Source: an uncultured Collinsella sp. (GTDB lineage Bacteria; Actinomycetota; Coriobacteriia; Coriobacteriales; Coriobacteriaceae). From it: 64,000 nucleotides of DNA. The notes under the pieces were generated by a model. The model did not search any database. It was not told the DNA's origin and was given only the letters and a program-made list of their open reading frames with translations. Positions 13,411 through 22,428 of the stretch are shown here, piece after piece. The stretch is taken from NCBI GenBank assembly GCA_958427145.1, contig CAUAAZ010000007.1, positions 1 through 64,000 of the forward strand, read 5' to 3'. The translations under genes and the position numbers were made by a program. The number at the start of each line of letters is the position of its first letter. Position 1 is the first letter of the stretch.

Positions 13411-15575
13411 TACGACCCACCGCCCAGGGCACCCGCCAGCGTGGCGACATCAACGGTAAGCGGGATGGAACCGCCACCGGGCAGCGGAATCTCCGCAAGC
13501 GTGAACACCGTGGCGCTGATGGTGCGCTCGACTTGATATTCCAGCGCCTCGCAAAGCGCCTTGGGGTCGGTCACGCCCAGCGGAATACTTCGTAGCTTGT
13601 CCTGCACTTTAGAAAGACCTGTGATGTCAGACCCCGGGCTCTTGATGACATTGGCGGTGTCGGTCAGCACCGGCTTTCGTAGGCGCAAATCGCACGGCTC
13701 CAAGCCCAGCGCCGCCACGGACGCCGAAACGGTATCGCCGAGCCACGACGCAATGGAGCCCAACGCACCGCTGCCCCCTCCCAGGCCATCGATCATCTCG
13801 CCCATGAGCTCGTCAGCCGAGCCTTGGATGTCTCCGTATCCCACAAGCAGCCGTCCCCAAACATCCATGACGCCATCGAGCACGCTGGCAACGCCACCCG
13901 AACGCTCCTCCAGCGTCGAGAAAAACCGCGAGAGAACGTTGTTCTGCGCCGTCGCATCATCGGGCGCCAGCACCGCAGCAGAGATCGCGCCGCGATCGCC
14001 AAGCCTGACTGCTGTGTTAAACGAAGAGTTGAGCTCATCGGGGCTCGAGATGGCACCTGAAACCGCCAAGGCAACCACGCCGTTGCGACCGGGCGGAGCA
14101 ATACGCGGGCGCTCGCCCGAAAGCGCTTTAATGGCCTGATCAAACGCATTGCCCGCACGGTCAGCCTCGTCCTCGGTCTGGCGCATGAGCTCAAGCTCTT
14201 TGTTGCGGCATTCGACGTAGTCTTCCAGAGCGTCTTTGAATCGATCAAAGTGGTACTCAAAGCCGTTTTCGATAGAAGTCGAAGGAGCCGCAACGGCACC
14301 GAGCGACGAAACACCAAAATGGCATCTATTGCATTTGTCCTGCCCGTCATAATCAGCAACCGAGGCTAGCCCGCCTGGTACCCCCTTCTTATAGTTGGGG
14401 CAACTCGTTCCGTAATGCAGATACGTCTTGCCATCGATGGCACTGGTTGGCCACGCCGCATCGGTATAGAGCTCCGTCGCTCGCACCTCGTCAGCGTTGC
14501 GCGGCAACAGCGGGATATAGGAAGTAACTTCATCTCCGTCCTCGGTTACATATGCACGATTGACCTCTGTACTCGCATAGGTGTAAAACGCCTTGCGCGC
14601 CGCTGACTCCGCCTTCGTCTCGATGCTTGAACCCTGCGGTTTTTCGTCTGCCAGGCGTTGACGGTAGTAGGTCTTCGCGCGGTCGAGCGCCACCTGTGGC
14701 TCCCACGAAACGCTCGAGGCATAATGCTGGTTCTGCTCACCCAAGAGCTTTGCCAAGCTCCTCGCACGTTCCCACATACATGAACAGCTACCGACCGAAG
14801 CCGGAACCGACCCGCCGCAATCCGCAAGCCAGGCGCGTTCTTTTGCTTTCGCCGTCTCCTCCGAGGCTTTCTGCAGCTCATCTGCTGCGCGCTCCAGATC
14901 TTTCGATGTGTCTTTAATCGCATCGGTCGAGATCTCGGAACCCTCGAGCGCAACGAAATCCGACTCGGACGTCCTGGGCACGGCAAGTGCCGTACCGGTA
15001 TAGGTCACACCATCGGAGTCCTGCGCCGACACGGCCTGCGTAGCTCGCGCGGCAACCAGATACGGTAGAGCCGTCTCGATTTTCTGCAGGCCCTTGGAGG
15101 CACTTTTGGCAAACTTGTTGCGCGTTTTAATGATCTCGATTCCCGTGTCGACCATATCGCCCGCGGCAAGCTCGGCACCCGGAATAAGGATGGCGACCAA
15201 GCCGGTACCGATCGTGGCAAACCCCGCCAGGCCCAAACTCAAAATGCTCGCATCCACCACCGTCGCAGCCGTGTGATAGGACGACACCACATTGGCGCCT
15301 GCCAGCGCGCCGCTATCGGCAGCCACTTGGGTGTCCCCCGCGCGCGACATGCTCCATATCGCCGCCGTCGACGAAAACAGCAGCGTGAGCACCACCAAGA
15401 TGACCACCGCAGAGGAGAGCGTGGTATAGGCACCGTCTTCGATAAACAGGTCGATCCCGGCTCGACCCATAAAGCCGCCTCGCTTGCAGCGAGCACGCGG
15501 TCGGCAACGGCACGCAAGCCCCCTCGTCACCTTCAGCAGGCAGCGCTTAATCCCATGCAGCAATCCATGAATCAT
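13410..15575 (-). CDS. Large TadG-like pilus-associated protein
   Basis: A 721-aa protein. An N-terminal basic, cysteine-bearing leader is followed by one hydrophobic helix (about residues 43-65, TTLSSAVVILVVLTLLFSST). Then AADSGALAGANVV appears, the alanine-rich stretch typical of TadG/putative Flp-assembly proteins after the membrane segment. The long outer region is helical (an AADELQKASEETAKAKER coiled coil) and has Cys pairs (CSCMW, CNRCHF) that could be disulphides or a metal site. The start at 15575 follows GGAGGGAGACT and overlaps the previous gene by 29 bp. TadG anchors or caps the apparatus in other bacteria. The role here is inferred from context. Confidence 0.75.
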   Translation of the reverse strand: MIHGLLHGIKRCLLKVTRGLACRCRPRARCKRGGFMGRAGIDLFIEDGAYTTLSSAVVILVVLTLLFSSTAAIWSMSRAGDTQVAADSGALAGANVVSSYHTAATVVDASILSLGLAGFATIGTGLVAILIPGAELAAGDMVDTGIEIIKTRNKFAKSASKGLQKIETALPYLVAARATQAVSAQDSDGVTYTGTALAVPRTSESDFVALEGSEISTDAIKDTSKDLERAADELQKASEETAKAKERAWLADCGGSVPASVGSCSCMWERARSLAKLLGEQNQHYASSVSWEPQVALDRAKTYYRQRLADEKPQGSSIETKAESAARKAFYTYASTEVNRAYVTEDGDEVTSYIPLLPRNADEVRATELYTDAAWPTSAIDGKTYLHYGTSCPNYKKGVPGGLASVADYDGQDKCNRCHFGVSSLGAVAAPSTSIENGFEYHFDRFKDALEDYVECRNKELELMRQTEDEADRAGNAFDQAIKALSGERPRIAPPGRNGVVALAVSGAISSPDELNSSFNTAVRLGDRGAISAAVLAPDDATAQNNVLSRFFSTLEERSGGVASVLDGVMDVWGRLLVGYGDIQGSADELMGEMIDGLGGGSGALGSIASWLGDTVSASVAALGLEPCDLRLRKPVLTDTANVIKSPGSDITGLSKVQDKLRSIPLGVTDPKALCEALEYQVERTISATVFTLAEIPLPGGGSIPLTVDVATLAGALGGGS

Positions 15576-16017
15576 AGTCTCCCTCCAGCCACTCGGGACG
15601 CGATCGATACGAGACGTCGACCTTAAGCTCGACATAGCCGTCTTGGCCTGCGCTACCCATAGCCTGCGCAAACGCACCGATCACGGGCAGCGGTTTAACC
15701 TCGCCGGTAACGGAAACGGACGAGACGCCGCCCGCGCCGGCCCGACCAAGCTCGATATCCCACGACAGCGGTCCGCCGGCATGAAAAATCGAAACGTCGG
15801 GAACCGCGGCAAGACGGCGGCGGGCGAACTCCTTAATATCCTCGTCATCCCCCACCGTCGTCGTAGTCATAAGCCGCGCGGTCTCGGCGGCGGCAGACTC
15901 CATGACAGCGCGCGTGTAGAGCAGGCACACCGGCTGCAGCGCCAACAGGACGAGCGTCAGAAACGTCGGCAGCAGGAATGCCGCCTCGACCGTAGACTGC
16001 GCCCGGTCCTCGCGCAT
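15547..16017 (-). CDS. tadE: TadE family pseudopilin
   Basis: A 156-aa protein beginning MREDRAQSTVEAAFLLPTF, the classic TadE start: a charged leader, a small residue, T-V-E, and a hydrophobic helix to about residue 35. The following SAAAETARLM helix is also typical. TadE is a minor pilin processed by the TadV peptidase and needed for Flp pilus assembly. The start is separated from the upstream stop by 4 bp and lacks a clear ribosome site, so it is probably translated by coupling. Confidence 0.85.
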   Translation of the reverse strand: MREDRAQSTVEAAFLLPTFLTLVLLALQPVCLLYTRAVMESAAAETARLMTTTTVGDDEDIKEFARRRLAAVPDVSIFHAGGPLSWDIELGRAGAGGVSSVSVTGEVKPLPVIGAFAQAMGSAGQDGYVELKVDVSYRSRPEWLEGDYDSWIAAWD

Positions 16018-16021
16018 GGCA

Positions 16022-16240
16022 TCAATACAGCACGATGTCCTTAGCACCCGCAGCAGCGTCGACAACCGATGTCGAGGCGACGTCGTGAGACGCCGCCCGA
16101 TCGACCAGCGCCGCCAAGCGCCCATCGGCACCGGCGCGCCAAAGCCCCGCGATCGCCAGCACGATGGAAAGCAGCGCCACCGTGACGATGGCGTATTCGA
16201 CCGTTGCCTGGGCAGATTCCTCACGCAGGACGTCATGCAT
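16022..16240 (-). CDS. Small Flp/TadE-like pilin, 72 aa
   Basis: A 72-aa protein with the same REESAQATVEYAIV start as the Flp gene, then a hydrophobic helix (ALLSIVLAIAGLW). The alanine-rich C-terminal part is short. The (A/G)xxxEY pattern marks it as a type IVb prepilin-like protein that TadV would cleave before the helix. GGAGGG upstream overlaps the stop of the preceding gene. It could be a second Flp pilin or a minor pseudopilin. Confidence 0.8.
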   Translation of the reverse strand: MHDVLREESAQATVEYAIVTVALLSIVLAIAGLWRAGADGRLAALVDRAASHDVASTSVVDAAAGAKDIVLY

Positions 16241-16241
16241 T

Positions 16242-16805
16242 TCACAGTCCCTCCTTTGAGTTCGTTGTCTGCGGGGTCAGGCGGACCACGCGCAGGCGAC
16301 ACGAAGCATCGCCAGTATCCGCGGCAGCCGTCACCATATCGACCCAGCCGCGTCCGTCGCGCACGATGGCGCCCCACACGTTGCCCTTGATGTCGAGATA
16401 GCCGCTCAGAGCTAGTTGCGCCGTGGGCACCTCGCGATAGGCACGCAGCATATCCGCCGCCGTTTCGGTCATCGGTCGGCACTCGGACCATGCGAGACGA
16501 ACAGCGACAGCATTGTTTGCCGATGAACCCGTTGCAGTGCCCGCTCGCTCGTCGAGTGCTTGCAAGAACGTTTGCGTCGTGACGGCGACATTCGCATCGT
16601 CCGTGTCTCGCGCATCGTCTTTTTGAGACGTCGCAGCCGAACCCGAGCCCGCATCCGCGGCAACCCCTAAACGTTGTTGCCGTGCTGCGTTAAGCCCCCA
16701 AACCGCCACTGCCACCGCCACGACCGCACAGGCGAGCACCAGCAACGCGCCGACGGGACGGGCGCCCTCTACAGGCTGTTGATGCCCTCGCTGATAGCGC
16801 TCCAT
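16242..16805 (-). CDS. Hypothetical membrane-anchored protein of the Tad operon
   Basis: A 187-aa protein with one N-terminal helix (about residues 19-38, GALLVLACAVVAVAVAVWGL), a Ser/Asp-rich linker, and an outer domain ending in VRLTPQTTNSKEGL. No family is recognised. The first ATG (16805) lies inside the flp gene in another frame, overlapping it by 37 bp, so a later start is possible. Position between flp and the minor pilins suggests a role in pilus assembly or export. Confidence 0.65.
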   Translation of the reverse strand: MERYQRGHQQPVEGARPVGALLVLACAVVAVAVAVWGLNAARQQRLGVAADAGSGSAATSQKDDARDTDDANVAVTTQTFLQALDERAGTATGSSANNAVAVRLAWSECRPMTETAADMLRAYREVPTAQLALSGYLDIKGNVWGAIVRDGRGWVDMVTAAADTGDASCRLRVVRLTPQTTNSKEGL

Positions 16806-17002
16806 AGATCTTGGACCTTGCCCTTAAATGCGACGATGGCAATGATGGCGATCACCACGAGCACACCGACCAGGATGGCGTACTCGGTGGTACCCTGTGC
16901 GCTCTCCTCCCGCAGCAGTTCTTCGGCACGCTGACGAACATGTGCCGCCCGGCAATACGCCCAGCTCCAGGCCTTGCCAGCAACGTCAGTCATCGTATTC
17001 AT
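16769..17002 (-). CDS. flp: Flp major pilin
   Basis: A 77-aa protein. A long leader of about 37 residues ends in REESAQG, followed by TTEYAILVGVLVVIAIIAIVAF. The G|xxxEY cleavage site and the hydrophobic helix define a Flp/Fap type IVb pilin. The C-terminal tail after the helix is only about 18 residues, as in other Flp. GGGAGG precedes the ATG. The mature pilin would be about 40 residues and polymerise into the Tad fibre. The peptidase gene (tadV) is not in this window. Confidence 0.92.
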   Translation of the reverse strand: MNTMTDVAGKAWSWAYCRAAHVRQRAEELLREESAQGTTEYAILVGVLVVIAIIAIVAFKGKVQDLWSAISEGINSL

Positions 17003-17012
17003 GTATTCCTCC

Positions 17013-17654
17013 CTACATCATCCCGCCTGCTCCCAGCAGCGGGCCCAATATGGATAGAAGCAACGCCGGCAAGATGAGCGTGCCGGTGGGAATCAGCAGC
17101 TTGACCGGCGCGCGCTCGATCTCGCGCTCGACTGCAGCGCGATGGGCCGCGCGAATCTCGCGACTTTGAGCCGCCAGTGTCTCGGCAAGGGGGGCACCGA
17201 GGGCAAGCGCCTGCCCCGCTGTGATGGCAAAGGTCTCGAGCGCCCGCACATCCAAGTCGCGCGCGGCCGCCAGAAGCTCATCCTCGCGCGTCCCTACGCC
17301 CACCTGCCACGCCATGCAGGCTCGCTCAAGGCGGAGCGCCAACGTCGATCGGCGATTGGCGCAAAAAACCTCAAGCGCCGCATCGAACGAAAGGCCAGCC
17401 GAAAGCCCCAGACGCACCACGTCGATCATCTCGGACACCTCGCCAAGCGACACCTGCGCCGTACCACCCGTGCCGAGCATGCCTTTCAACCGTGCTGCCA
17501 GGGTATCGGTCACCGATTGGGCGGCCGCAACAACCAGCAGCGCCTCGTGTTTGCAGGCCTGGACGATCTTGTGTGCGTCCGCACGCTCCAAACCCGTCGC
17601 GACAAACACGCTGAACGCGCACAGGCACGCCGCGGCCCCGACCAGGGCGCTCAT
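17013..17654 (-). CDS. tadC: Tad pilus platform protein TadC
   Basis: A 213-aa T2SSF-domain protein with an N-terminal helix, a central cytoplasmic four-helix segment (SEMIDVVRLGLSAGLSFDAAL...), and a C-terminal hydrophobic pair (LLIPTGTLILPALLLSILGPLLGAG). With TadB it forms the inner-membrane platform under the TadA ATPase. The ATG overlaps the tadB stop (ATGA). It is shorter than typical TadC (about 280-300 aa) because the first membrane region is reduced. Confidence 0.85.
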   Translation of the reverse strand: MSALVGAAACLCAFSVFVATGLERADAHKIVQACKHEALLVVAAAQSVTDTLAARLKGMLGTGGTAQVSLGEVSEMIDVVRLGLSAGLSFDAALEVFCANRRSTLALRLERACMAWQVGVGTREDELLAAARDLDVRALETFAITAGQALALGAPLAETLAAQSREIRAAHRAAVEREIERAPVKLLIPTGTLILPALLLSILGPLLGAGGMM

Positions 17655-18577
17655 AGCTCCACCCGCATAATGCGCCGGATGACCACCAGGGCAACGGCGT
17701 TGAGGGCAAGTCCCAGCACCACGGCACCGGCACCCGCCGGCGTTGCAAGGCCGCGGCGAAAGTCGGCCGAAAGCAGCGCCAGCACCGCGCACATACCCGC
17801 CGGCATCGCCGAGACCATGTGTGCCGACATACGAGCCTGCGATGTCTTGACGTCCAAGCGGCGCTTGAGCTCAATGCGCTCACCCACCATGCTCGACGCC
17901 TCGGATAACAGGTCGGCAAGCGGGGCACCGGTTCGCTGAGACACCTTGAGCGCCAAGGTGACAAGCGAAAGACCGGGGGCATCGATACGGTCGAGTAGGT
18001 CATCCAATGCATTAGTCGCCGAGACGCCGCAGTCGATCGCCGCCGCCACGCGCAAAAACTCGGTATGCACCGGCTCTTGCGCGTGAGTTCCCACAAACCT
18101 CATACCCTGGGCCAGCGAATGACCCGAGGCGAGCGACATGGAAAGCGCCGTAAAGGCCTCGGGCATGGCTTCTTCCACATCGTGTTGCTCGCGGCGACGG
18201 TCGTAGGTGTCGCGAGCGGCGCCTACGCCAAACGGCGCGAACAGCCCCAGAACAAAGCCGATAGGCGACAGCGATACGACAGTCAGGGCAATGCCGCAGA
18301 CGCCACTCGACAGCAGCAAGCATGCCAGGCGCGCCTCATCATCCTCGATGACAAGGCCAAGGCGATGTGCTGGAACCAGCGCCGCCCAGGAGCGGGCGAT
18401 CTTTTTTAGCAGGTCGTTTTCTACCAACTCTCGCGGCAGCTTCTCGGCAACCGATTCAAGCGCATGGCTGACCAGCCCCGCCGGCGGCACGCGCGGCACA
18501 CGAGACTCCGCCCCGCACGCCACCGCGGCAGAAAGCCCTGTCAAACCCCCTACGACGAGGGGCACAACGATCTCCAC
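17651..18577 (-). CDS. tadB: Tad pilus platform protein TadB
   Basis: A 308-aa protein with membrane helices near the N-terminus and around residues 88-115, then a T2SSF domain (EEAMPEAFTALSMSLASGHSLAQ...) and a C-terminal helix pair. It is the GspF/PilC-like inner-membrane partner of TadC. The start is GTG at 18577, inside the end of tadA (28 bp overlap), so it is translationally coupled. Confidence 0.88.
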   Translation of the reverse strand: MEIVVPLVVGGLTGLSAAVACGAESRVPRVPPAGLVSHALESVAEKLPRELVENDLLKKIARSWAALVPAHRLGLVIEDDEARLACLLLSSGVCGIALTVVSLSPIGFVLGLFAPFGVGAARDTYDRRREQHDVEEAMPEAFTALSMSLASGHSLAQGMRFVGTHAQEPVHTEFLRVAAAIDCGVSATNALDDLLDRIDAPGLSLVTLALKVSQRTGAPLADLLSEASSMVGERIELKRRLDVKTSQARMSAHMVSAMPAGMCAVLALLSADFRRGLATPAGAGAVVLGLALNAVALVVIRRIMRVEL

Positions 18578-19878
18578 TCGTCCACCTCCTCTTGCGTGAG
18601 CGTTCCCGAGCGCAGGCCCTCTGCGATAAACGGAGGCTCGCGATCGAGCGTCCAGGTACGCGCGGCGGCATCGAACGTCACGTAGCGCTCAAGCTCAACG
18701 CCGCCCGACGCGCCGCGTCGCACCCCCGAATAGGAGGACACGAAACGCCTGCCGTCCGCATGGCGCTCGGACATCACGATGCCGTCGAGCGCCATGGCAA
18801 TCTGCTCCTCGATAAGCTCGCTCGGCAGGTCGATGCCATAGCGCGCAAGCAGCGTCAAACGCACCACGGTCTCCTGCTCGGTGCCCGCATGAAGCGTGGT
18901 GAGCGATCCGTCGTGCCCGGTGTTCATGGCCTGCAGCATGTCGCAACATTCCGCACCGCGCACCTCGCCCACCACAATACGGTCGGGACGCATACGCAGG
19001 GCGTTGGTCACCAAATCGCGAATCGTTACCGCGCCCTCACCCTCAATGGAAGCCTCGCGCGCCTCCAGGCGAACCACATGCGGGTGATGCGCAAACTTGA
19101 GCTCGGCGGAGTCCTCGATCGTCACGATGCGCTCGCCGGTGGATATCTCGCACGATAGCGCGTTGAGCAGCGTGGTCTTGCCCGATCCCGTGCCACCCGC
19201 AACCGCCAGATCTTGACGCAGCGATACCGCGCACGACAGCAGCTGTGCATACCAAAGCGGTAGCGACCCCAGGCCCACAAGCTCGTCCAGCGAACAGATG
19301 CGGTCCGAGAACTTGCGGATGGTGAGGATCGGCCCATCGATCGCCACAGGCGGGATCACCGCGTTGACGCGATATCCCGTCTTGAGGCGTGCGTTGACGA
19401 TGGGGCTGCGCTCGTCGATGCGCCTGCCCAGCGGCGAGATGATGCGGTCGATGAGCACGCGGATTTGCTCGTCATCCTCAAACGCATGCTCAATGGGATA
19501 TAAGACGCCGCCGCGCTCAAAGAAAGCCGAGCGACAACCGTTGACCATGATCTCGGTGACGGTGTCGTCCTCGATGAGCGGCTGCAGTGGGCCCAGTCCC
19601 ACCACGTCATCCAAGATCTCGTCGATGATGGTCTCGTGCTCGGGCGTCGCCAGGTCGGTCGGCTCCTCCACGTTGAGCGCTGCCTCCACCGCGGGACGCA
19701 ATTCCGAGCGGGCGAGCGCCGGATCGATGTATGCGCTGATACGCGCCACCTCGTCATAGCCCATGCGGTCCATCACGGCGCGTTTGGTGCGGCGCTTGAC
19801 GGCACGGTGGCGCCCCACATCAACAGGCGCTGCCGCCGCGGCCGCACCGGCTTCCTTAATCCTTGTTTGCAAGCTCAT
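18550..19878 (-). CDS. tadA: Tad pilus assembly ATPase TadA/CpaF
   Basis: Secretion ATPase of the VirB11/PulE superfamily that powers Flp pilin assembly. The product has 442 aa. The N-terminal helical domain is followed by the NTD2 strand region (DDTVTEIMVNG), Walker A GGTGSGKTTLL, Asp box TIEDSAEL, Walker B RIVVGEVRGAE, and a His box (TGHDGSLTTLHAG). The ATG overlaps the tadZ stop. It is central to the operon, between tadZ and tadB as in other tad loci. Confidence 0.95.
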   Translation of the reverse strand: MSLQTRIKEAGAAAAAAPVDVGRHRAVKRRTKRAVMDRMGYDEVARISAYIDPALARSELRPAVEAALNVEEPTDLATPEHETIIDEILDDVVGLGPLQPLIEDDTVTEIMVNGCRSAFFERGGVLYPIEHAFEDDEQIRVLIDRIISPLGRRIDERSPIVNARLKTGYRVNAVIPPVAIDGPILTIRKFSDRICSLDELVGLGSLPLWYAQLLSCAVSLRQDLAVAGGTGSGKTTLLNALSCEISTGERIVTIEDSAELKFAHHPHVVRLEAREASIEGEGAVTIRDLVTNALRMRPDRIVVGEVRGAECCDMLQAMNTGHDGSLTTLHAGTEQETVVRLTLLARYGIDLPSELIEEQIAMALDGIVMSERHADGRRFVSSYSGVRRGASGGVELERYVTFDAAARTWTLDREPPFIAEGLRSGTLTQEEVDEWRSLCPSS

Positions 19879-21518
19879 CGCAAATCACCCTCGCGCGACC
19901 AGGGAAGACGGATACGTGGGCGCTCGGCGCGCGTCGCGCGGTCGGTGACCATGTCACTCCAGGGACCGACGGCGCAGCCCAGCTCCACGAGCATCTCGCG
20001 CGTGGCTTCGCGCACGCTGGTGGCAAAAGCGCTGGTCTGGCCCACCGCCTCGTCGGCACGGCCGAACGCCATGAGCGCCGCCAAGTCCTGCCCACCGTCG
20101 GCGATACGAATCTTGGAGCTCAACGCGCAGGTAATCTCAAAGCGCATGGCAACATCCTCGTCAGCGCCGCGCGCGCCAAACCGGTTGAATACGGCGCTCA
20201 TGCGCGTACGCGGCACGCCCACACGGCTCGCCAGTTCGATAACGCGTGCCGCGGACGTCGCAGACGACACCGATGGATCGCCCACGACCAGGCAGCGGTC
20301 GCTTGCCGCCACCGCGGCCGCCACGGCGTCACCCCAAAAGACCGAGGTGTCGACAAGAACCACGTCGGATTCACGGCGCAAGACGTCGAGCAACAGCTCC
20401 ACCGGACGCGCCATGAGCTCGGCCTGTTCGGGCGCGGCGACCGGGCCCCAAAGCGTGACGCCCGGGGCCACGCGCATCGAGGCGGCCACGATGTCCGATT
20501 CGGCAAGTGCGCCCGCAGCCGATGGCTCGATAAGCGTCGCCATGTCATGCGGGGCATCGGCGCCCAACAGGTCGTAGAGGTTTCCAAACATCAGGTCCAA
20601 GTCGAGCACGGCAGCACGCAGGCCCAGCAGCGACGCCGCGTGTGCCATGGCGGCGACGATCGTCGACTTGCCGCAACCGCCCGAACCCGAGACGGCGCAG
20701 ACAACCGGGGCTCGATGCGACGGAGCGGCGGCATCCGCCGGCGGCGCGGGAGCAGGCGACGCGGGCACGGACGGCAACGACCCCGTCTCCCCGGCAGCGC
20801 TCATATGCTGCGCCCAAGCCGGCATGGCAGGTTGTTCGGTCTGCGGGACCGAGTCTGGAGACTTCACGGTCGCATCGACACGCACGCTGTCGCTCCCGGC
20901 AAGCCCCTCCACCTCGTCGAGTCCATCGACCAGGCTTACGCCATGCACGTATCCCATATCTACGGCCAAAAGATCCTCGCCATACGGCACCGGCTCTCCG
21001 ACTTCATCGTATGCAAGGGGATCCCGGGGACACCGACCATGCTCGGCTTCCGCTTTTCCATAATCATCAACACGCGGGCCTCTTGTAGCGCGAGGCGCCC
21101 CGGGTTCCCTATCAACAAAAGCATCGGGCTCAATCGTCAGACACCGGTCGTAATCAACCGTTCCCTCGCCCGCGCGCCCGTTGCCGCATATGCTGCGCGC
21201 AGCGATAACCTCGGTCGCCCCTGCGCGAAACAGCCCCTCGATATCCGAAGGATCGAGCGTCTCTATCAGTACGACCACGCGGCTCACGCGGCCCTCGGCC
21301 GTCAGGCGCGCAACGGTCTTTCGCACGTCTTCGGCATCGAACAGGGCCGCCGCGATAATCGCCGCCCCGCGACGCGACGGAAACGCCCGCGCCATGGACA
21401 CCAGCCCATCCAGGTCGCCCACGCGAAGCACCTGCGCGCCTGCATCGCGGCCCTCGACTTCCCGCTGCAGCAATCCGTAATCACCGCATGCGCAGCATGC
21501 AAGCCAGATCGCCTTCAT
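19875..21518 (-). CDS. tadZ: TadZ/CpaE-like MinD-family ATPase
   Basis: A 547-aa protein in three parts. A receiver-like N-terminal domain (residues 1-110, without a clear phospho-acceptor pattern) is followed by a disordered Pro/Ala/Asp-rich linker (about 110-270), then a ParA/MinD-type ATPase with a deviant Walker A (SGSGGCGKSTI) and DVVLVDTSVF as Walker B. TadZ marks the cell pole for pilus assembly and recruits TadA. The start is the ATG at 21518, whose first bases overlap the cpaB TGA. An in-frame GTG one codon earlier is less likely. The linker is unusually long. Confidence 0.87.
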   Translation of the reverse strand: MKAIWLACCACGDYGLLQREVEGRDAGAQVLRVGDLDGLVSMARAFPSRRGAAIIAAALFDAEDVRKTVARLTAEGRVSRVVVLIETLDPSDIEGLFRAGATEVIAARSICGNGRAGEGTVDYDRCLTIEPDAFVDREPGAPRATRGPRVDDYGKAEAEHGRCPRDPLAYDEVGEPVPYGEDLLAVDMGYVHGVSLVDGLDEVEGLAGSDSVRVDATVKSPDSVPQTEQPAMPAWAQHMSAAGETGSLPSVPASPAPAPPADAAAPSHRAPVVCAVSGSGGCGKSTIVAAMAHAASLLGLRAAVLDLDLMFGNLYDLLGADAPHDMATLIEPSAAGALAESDIVAASMRVAPGVTLWGPVAAPEQAELMARPVELLLDVLRRESDVVLVDTSVFWGDAVAAAVAASDRCLVVGDPSVSSATSAARVIELASRVGVPRTRMSAVFNRFGARGADEDVAMRFEITCALSSKIRIADGGQDLAALMAFGRADEAVGQTSAFATSVREATREMLVELGCAVGPWSDMVTDRATRAERPRIRLPWSREGDLR

Positions 21519-22177
21519 CACTTGTCGCCTCCGCTCTTTTTGCCGCGCACCGTGGCGGGAATCGTCAAACTGACCGTCCCCTTGCCCGAGGCCCCCAGCA
21601 ATTCCTTAACGTCTTCGGGGTCGGCCGCCAGCGTCACCCATTCGATCTTGCCTTCGCGCGTGGCGCCGGCCACTTCGCTGGTATCGATCACGCGCGCGCC
21701 GCACAGCCGATCGGTCACGCCGTCCTTTTGCACGTACACGTCCACGTAGCTGCCCACGCCCGTGGCGCCCCCGACCGAATGCTCGGCATCGACCGCCACC
21801 GAAACGGCGACCTTGCCTTTGGGCACCTCGAGTGTGTGGGTTTCGGCCTTGGTGTAGACATCGCAAATCACAGCATTTTTAGGGATGCGCGAGGTCGTCA
21901 CGTCGCCGCGCACCTGGCGCAGCTCGGTCGCCGCATCGCGCGGCAGCAGGCTCGCCAGCCATTCCTGGGTTATGACATTGGTCTCGTCGATGGTCTCACC
22001 CGCATCGATATCGCGCGCCGCGACGCACACCTCGATGCGATCGCCGCCGTACTTGGCCAGCGTCTCGGCCTGGGCCTGCTCAGCCTGCGAGCGAATCGAT
22101 GACGCGTAGACCATGCAGAGCAGCGCGGCGAGCACGCCCGCGATCAGACTGATGGCGATGCGCTTGCTCTTGTTCAC
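21518..22177 (-). CDS. cpaB: Flp pilus assembly protein CpaB (RcpC)
   Basis: A 219-aa protein with an N-terminal membrane helix (IAISLIAGVLAALLCMVYAS) and a SAF domain (VCVAARDIDAGETIDETNVITQEW...), the hallmark of CpaB/RcpC. In diderms it modifies or gates the secretin. Here, in a monoderm lineage, it probably stabilises the fibre at the envelope. The start is GTG at 22177 with GGAGCGGCC upstream. It is the first gene of the operon. No promoter is clear in 22178-22375, where only a GGGC/GCCC hairpin is visible. Confidence 0.88.
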   Translation of the reverse strand: MNKSKRIAISLIAGVLAALLCMVYASSIRSQAEQAQAETLAKYGGDRIEVCVAARDIDAGETIDETNVITQEWLASLLPRDAATELRQVRGDVTTSRIPKNAVICDVYTKAETHTLEVPKGKVAVSVAVDAEHSVGGATGVGSYVDVYVQKDGVTDRLCGARVIDTSEVAGATREGKIEWVTLAADPEDVKELLGASGKGTVSLTIPATVRGKKSGGDK

Positions 22178-22375
22178 GGCCGCTCCTCTCAAGGTAGCAC
22201 CGGGCGGATGCCCGTACCACCATTGTCCAAGCGGGCAAGCAACAAAACGGTGCGATCGCGATCTTGGTTTTGAGTGTCAAACCAATTGCCGACCAAAAGC
22301 TGACCGGCCCGTCAAGCTCGTGGCAAGGTTTTGGTCAGCACGTCGGCAAAACGCACGTTTAAGAGTGCATCGACA

Positions 22376-22412
22376 GCAAAAAGCCGCCTCCCGTACCGTT
22401 GGGAGACGGCTG
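22376..22412 (-). terminator. Terminator of rsgA
   Basis: Minus-strand AGCCGTCTCCC stem, 8-nt loop, GGGAGGCGGCT stem and TTTTT, 17 bp after the rsgA stop. Confidence 0.88.
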
Positions 22413-22428
22413 TCATAGATACATTCAA

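Noticed and set aside
19863..21749. 628-aa plus-strand ORF over tadZ
   Set aside because: Shadow of tadZ/cpaB; no family motif or ribosome site.
22178..22375. c-di-GMP riboswitch in front of the Tad operon
   Set aside because: Only a GGGC/GCCC hairpin is visible; the conserved c-di-GMP-I core is not found.
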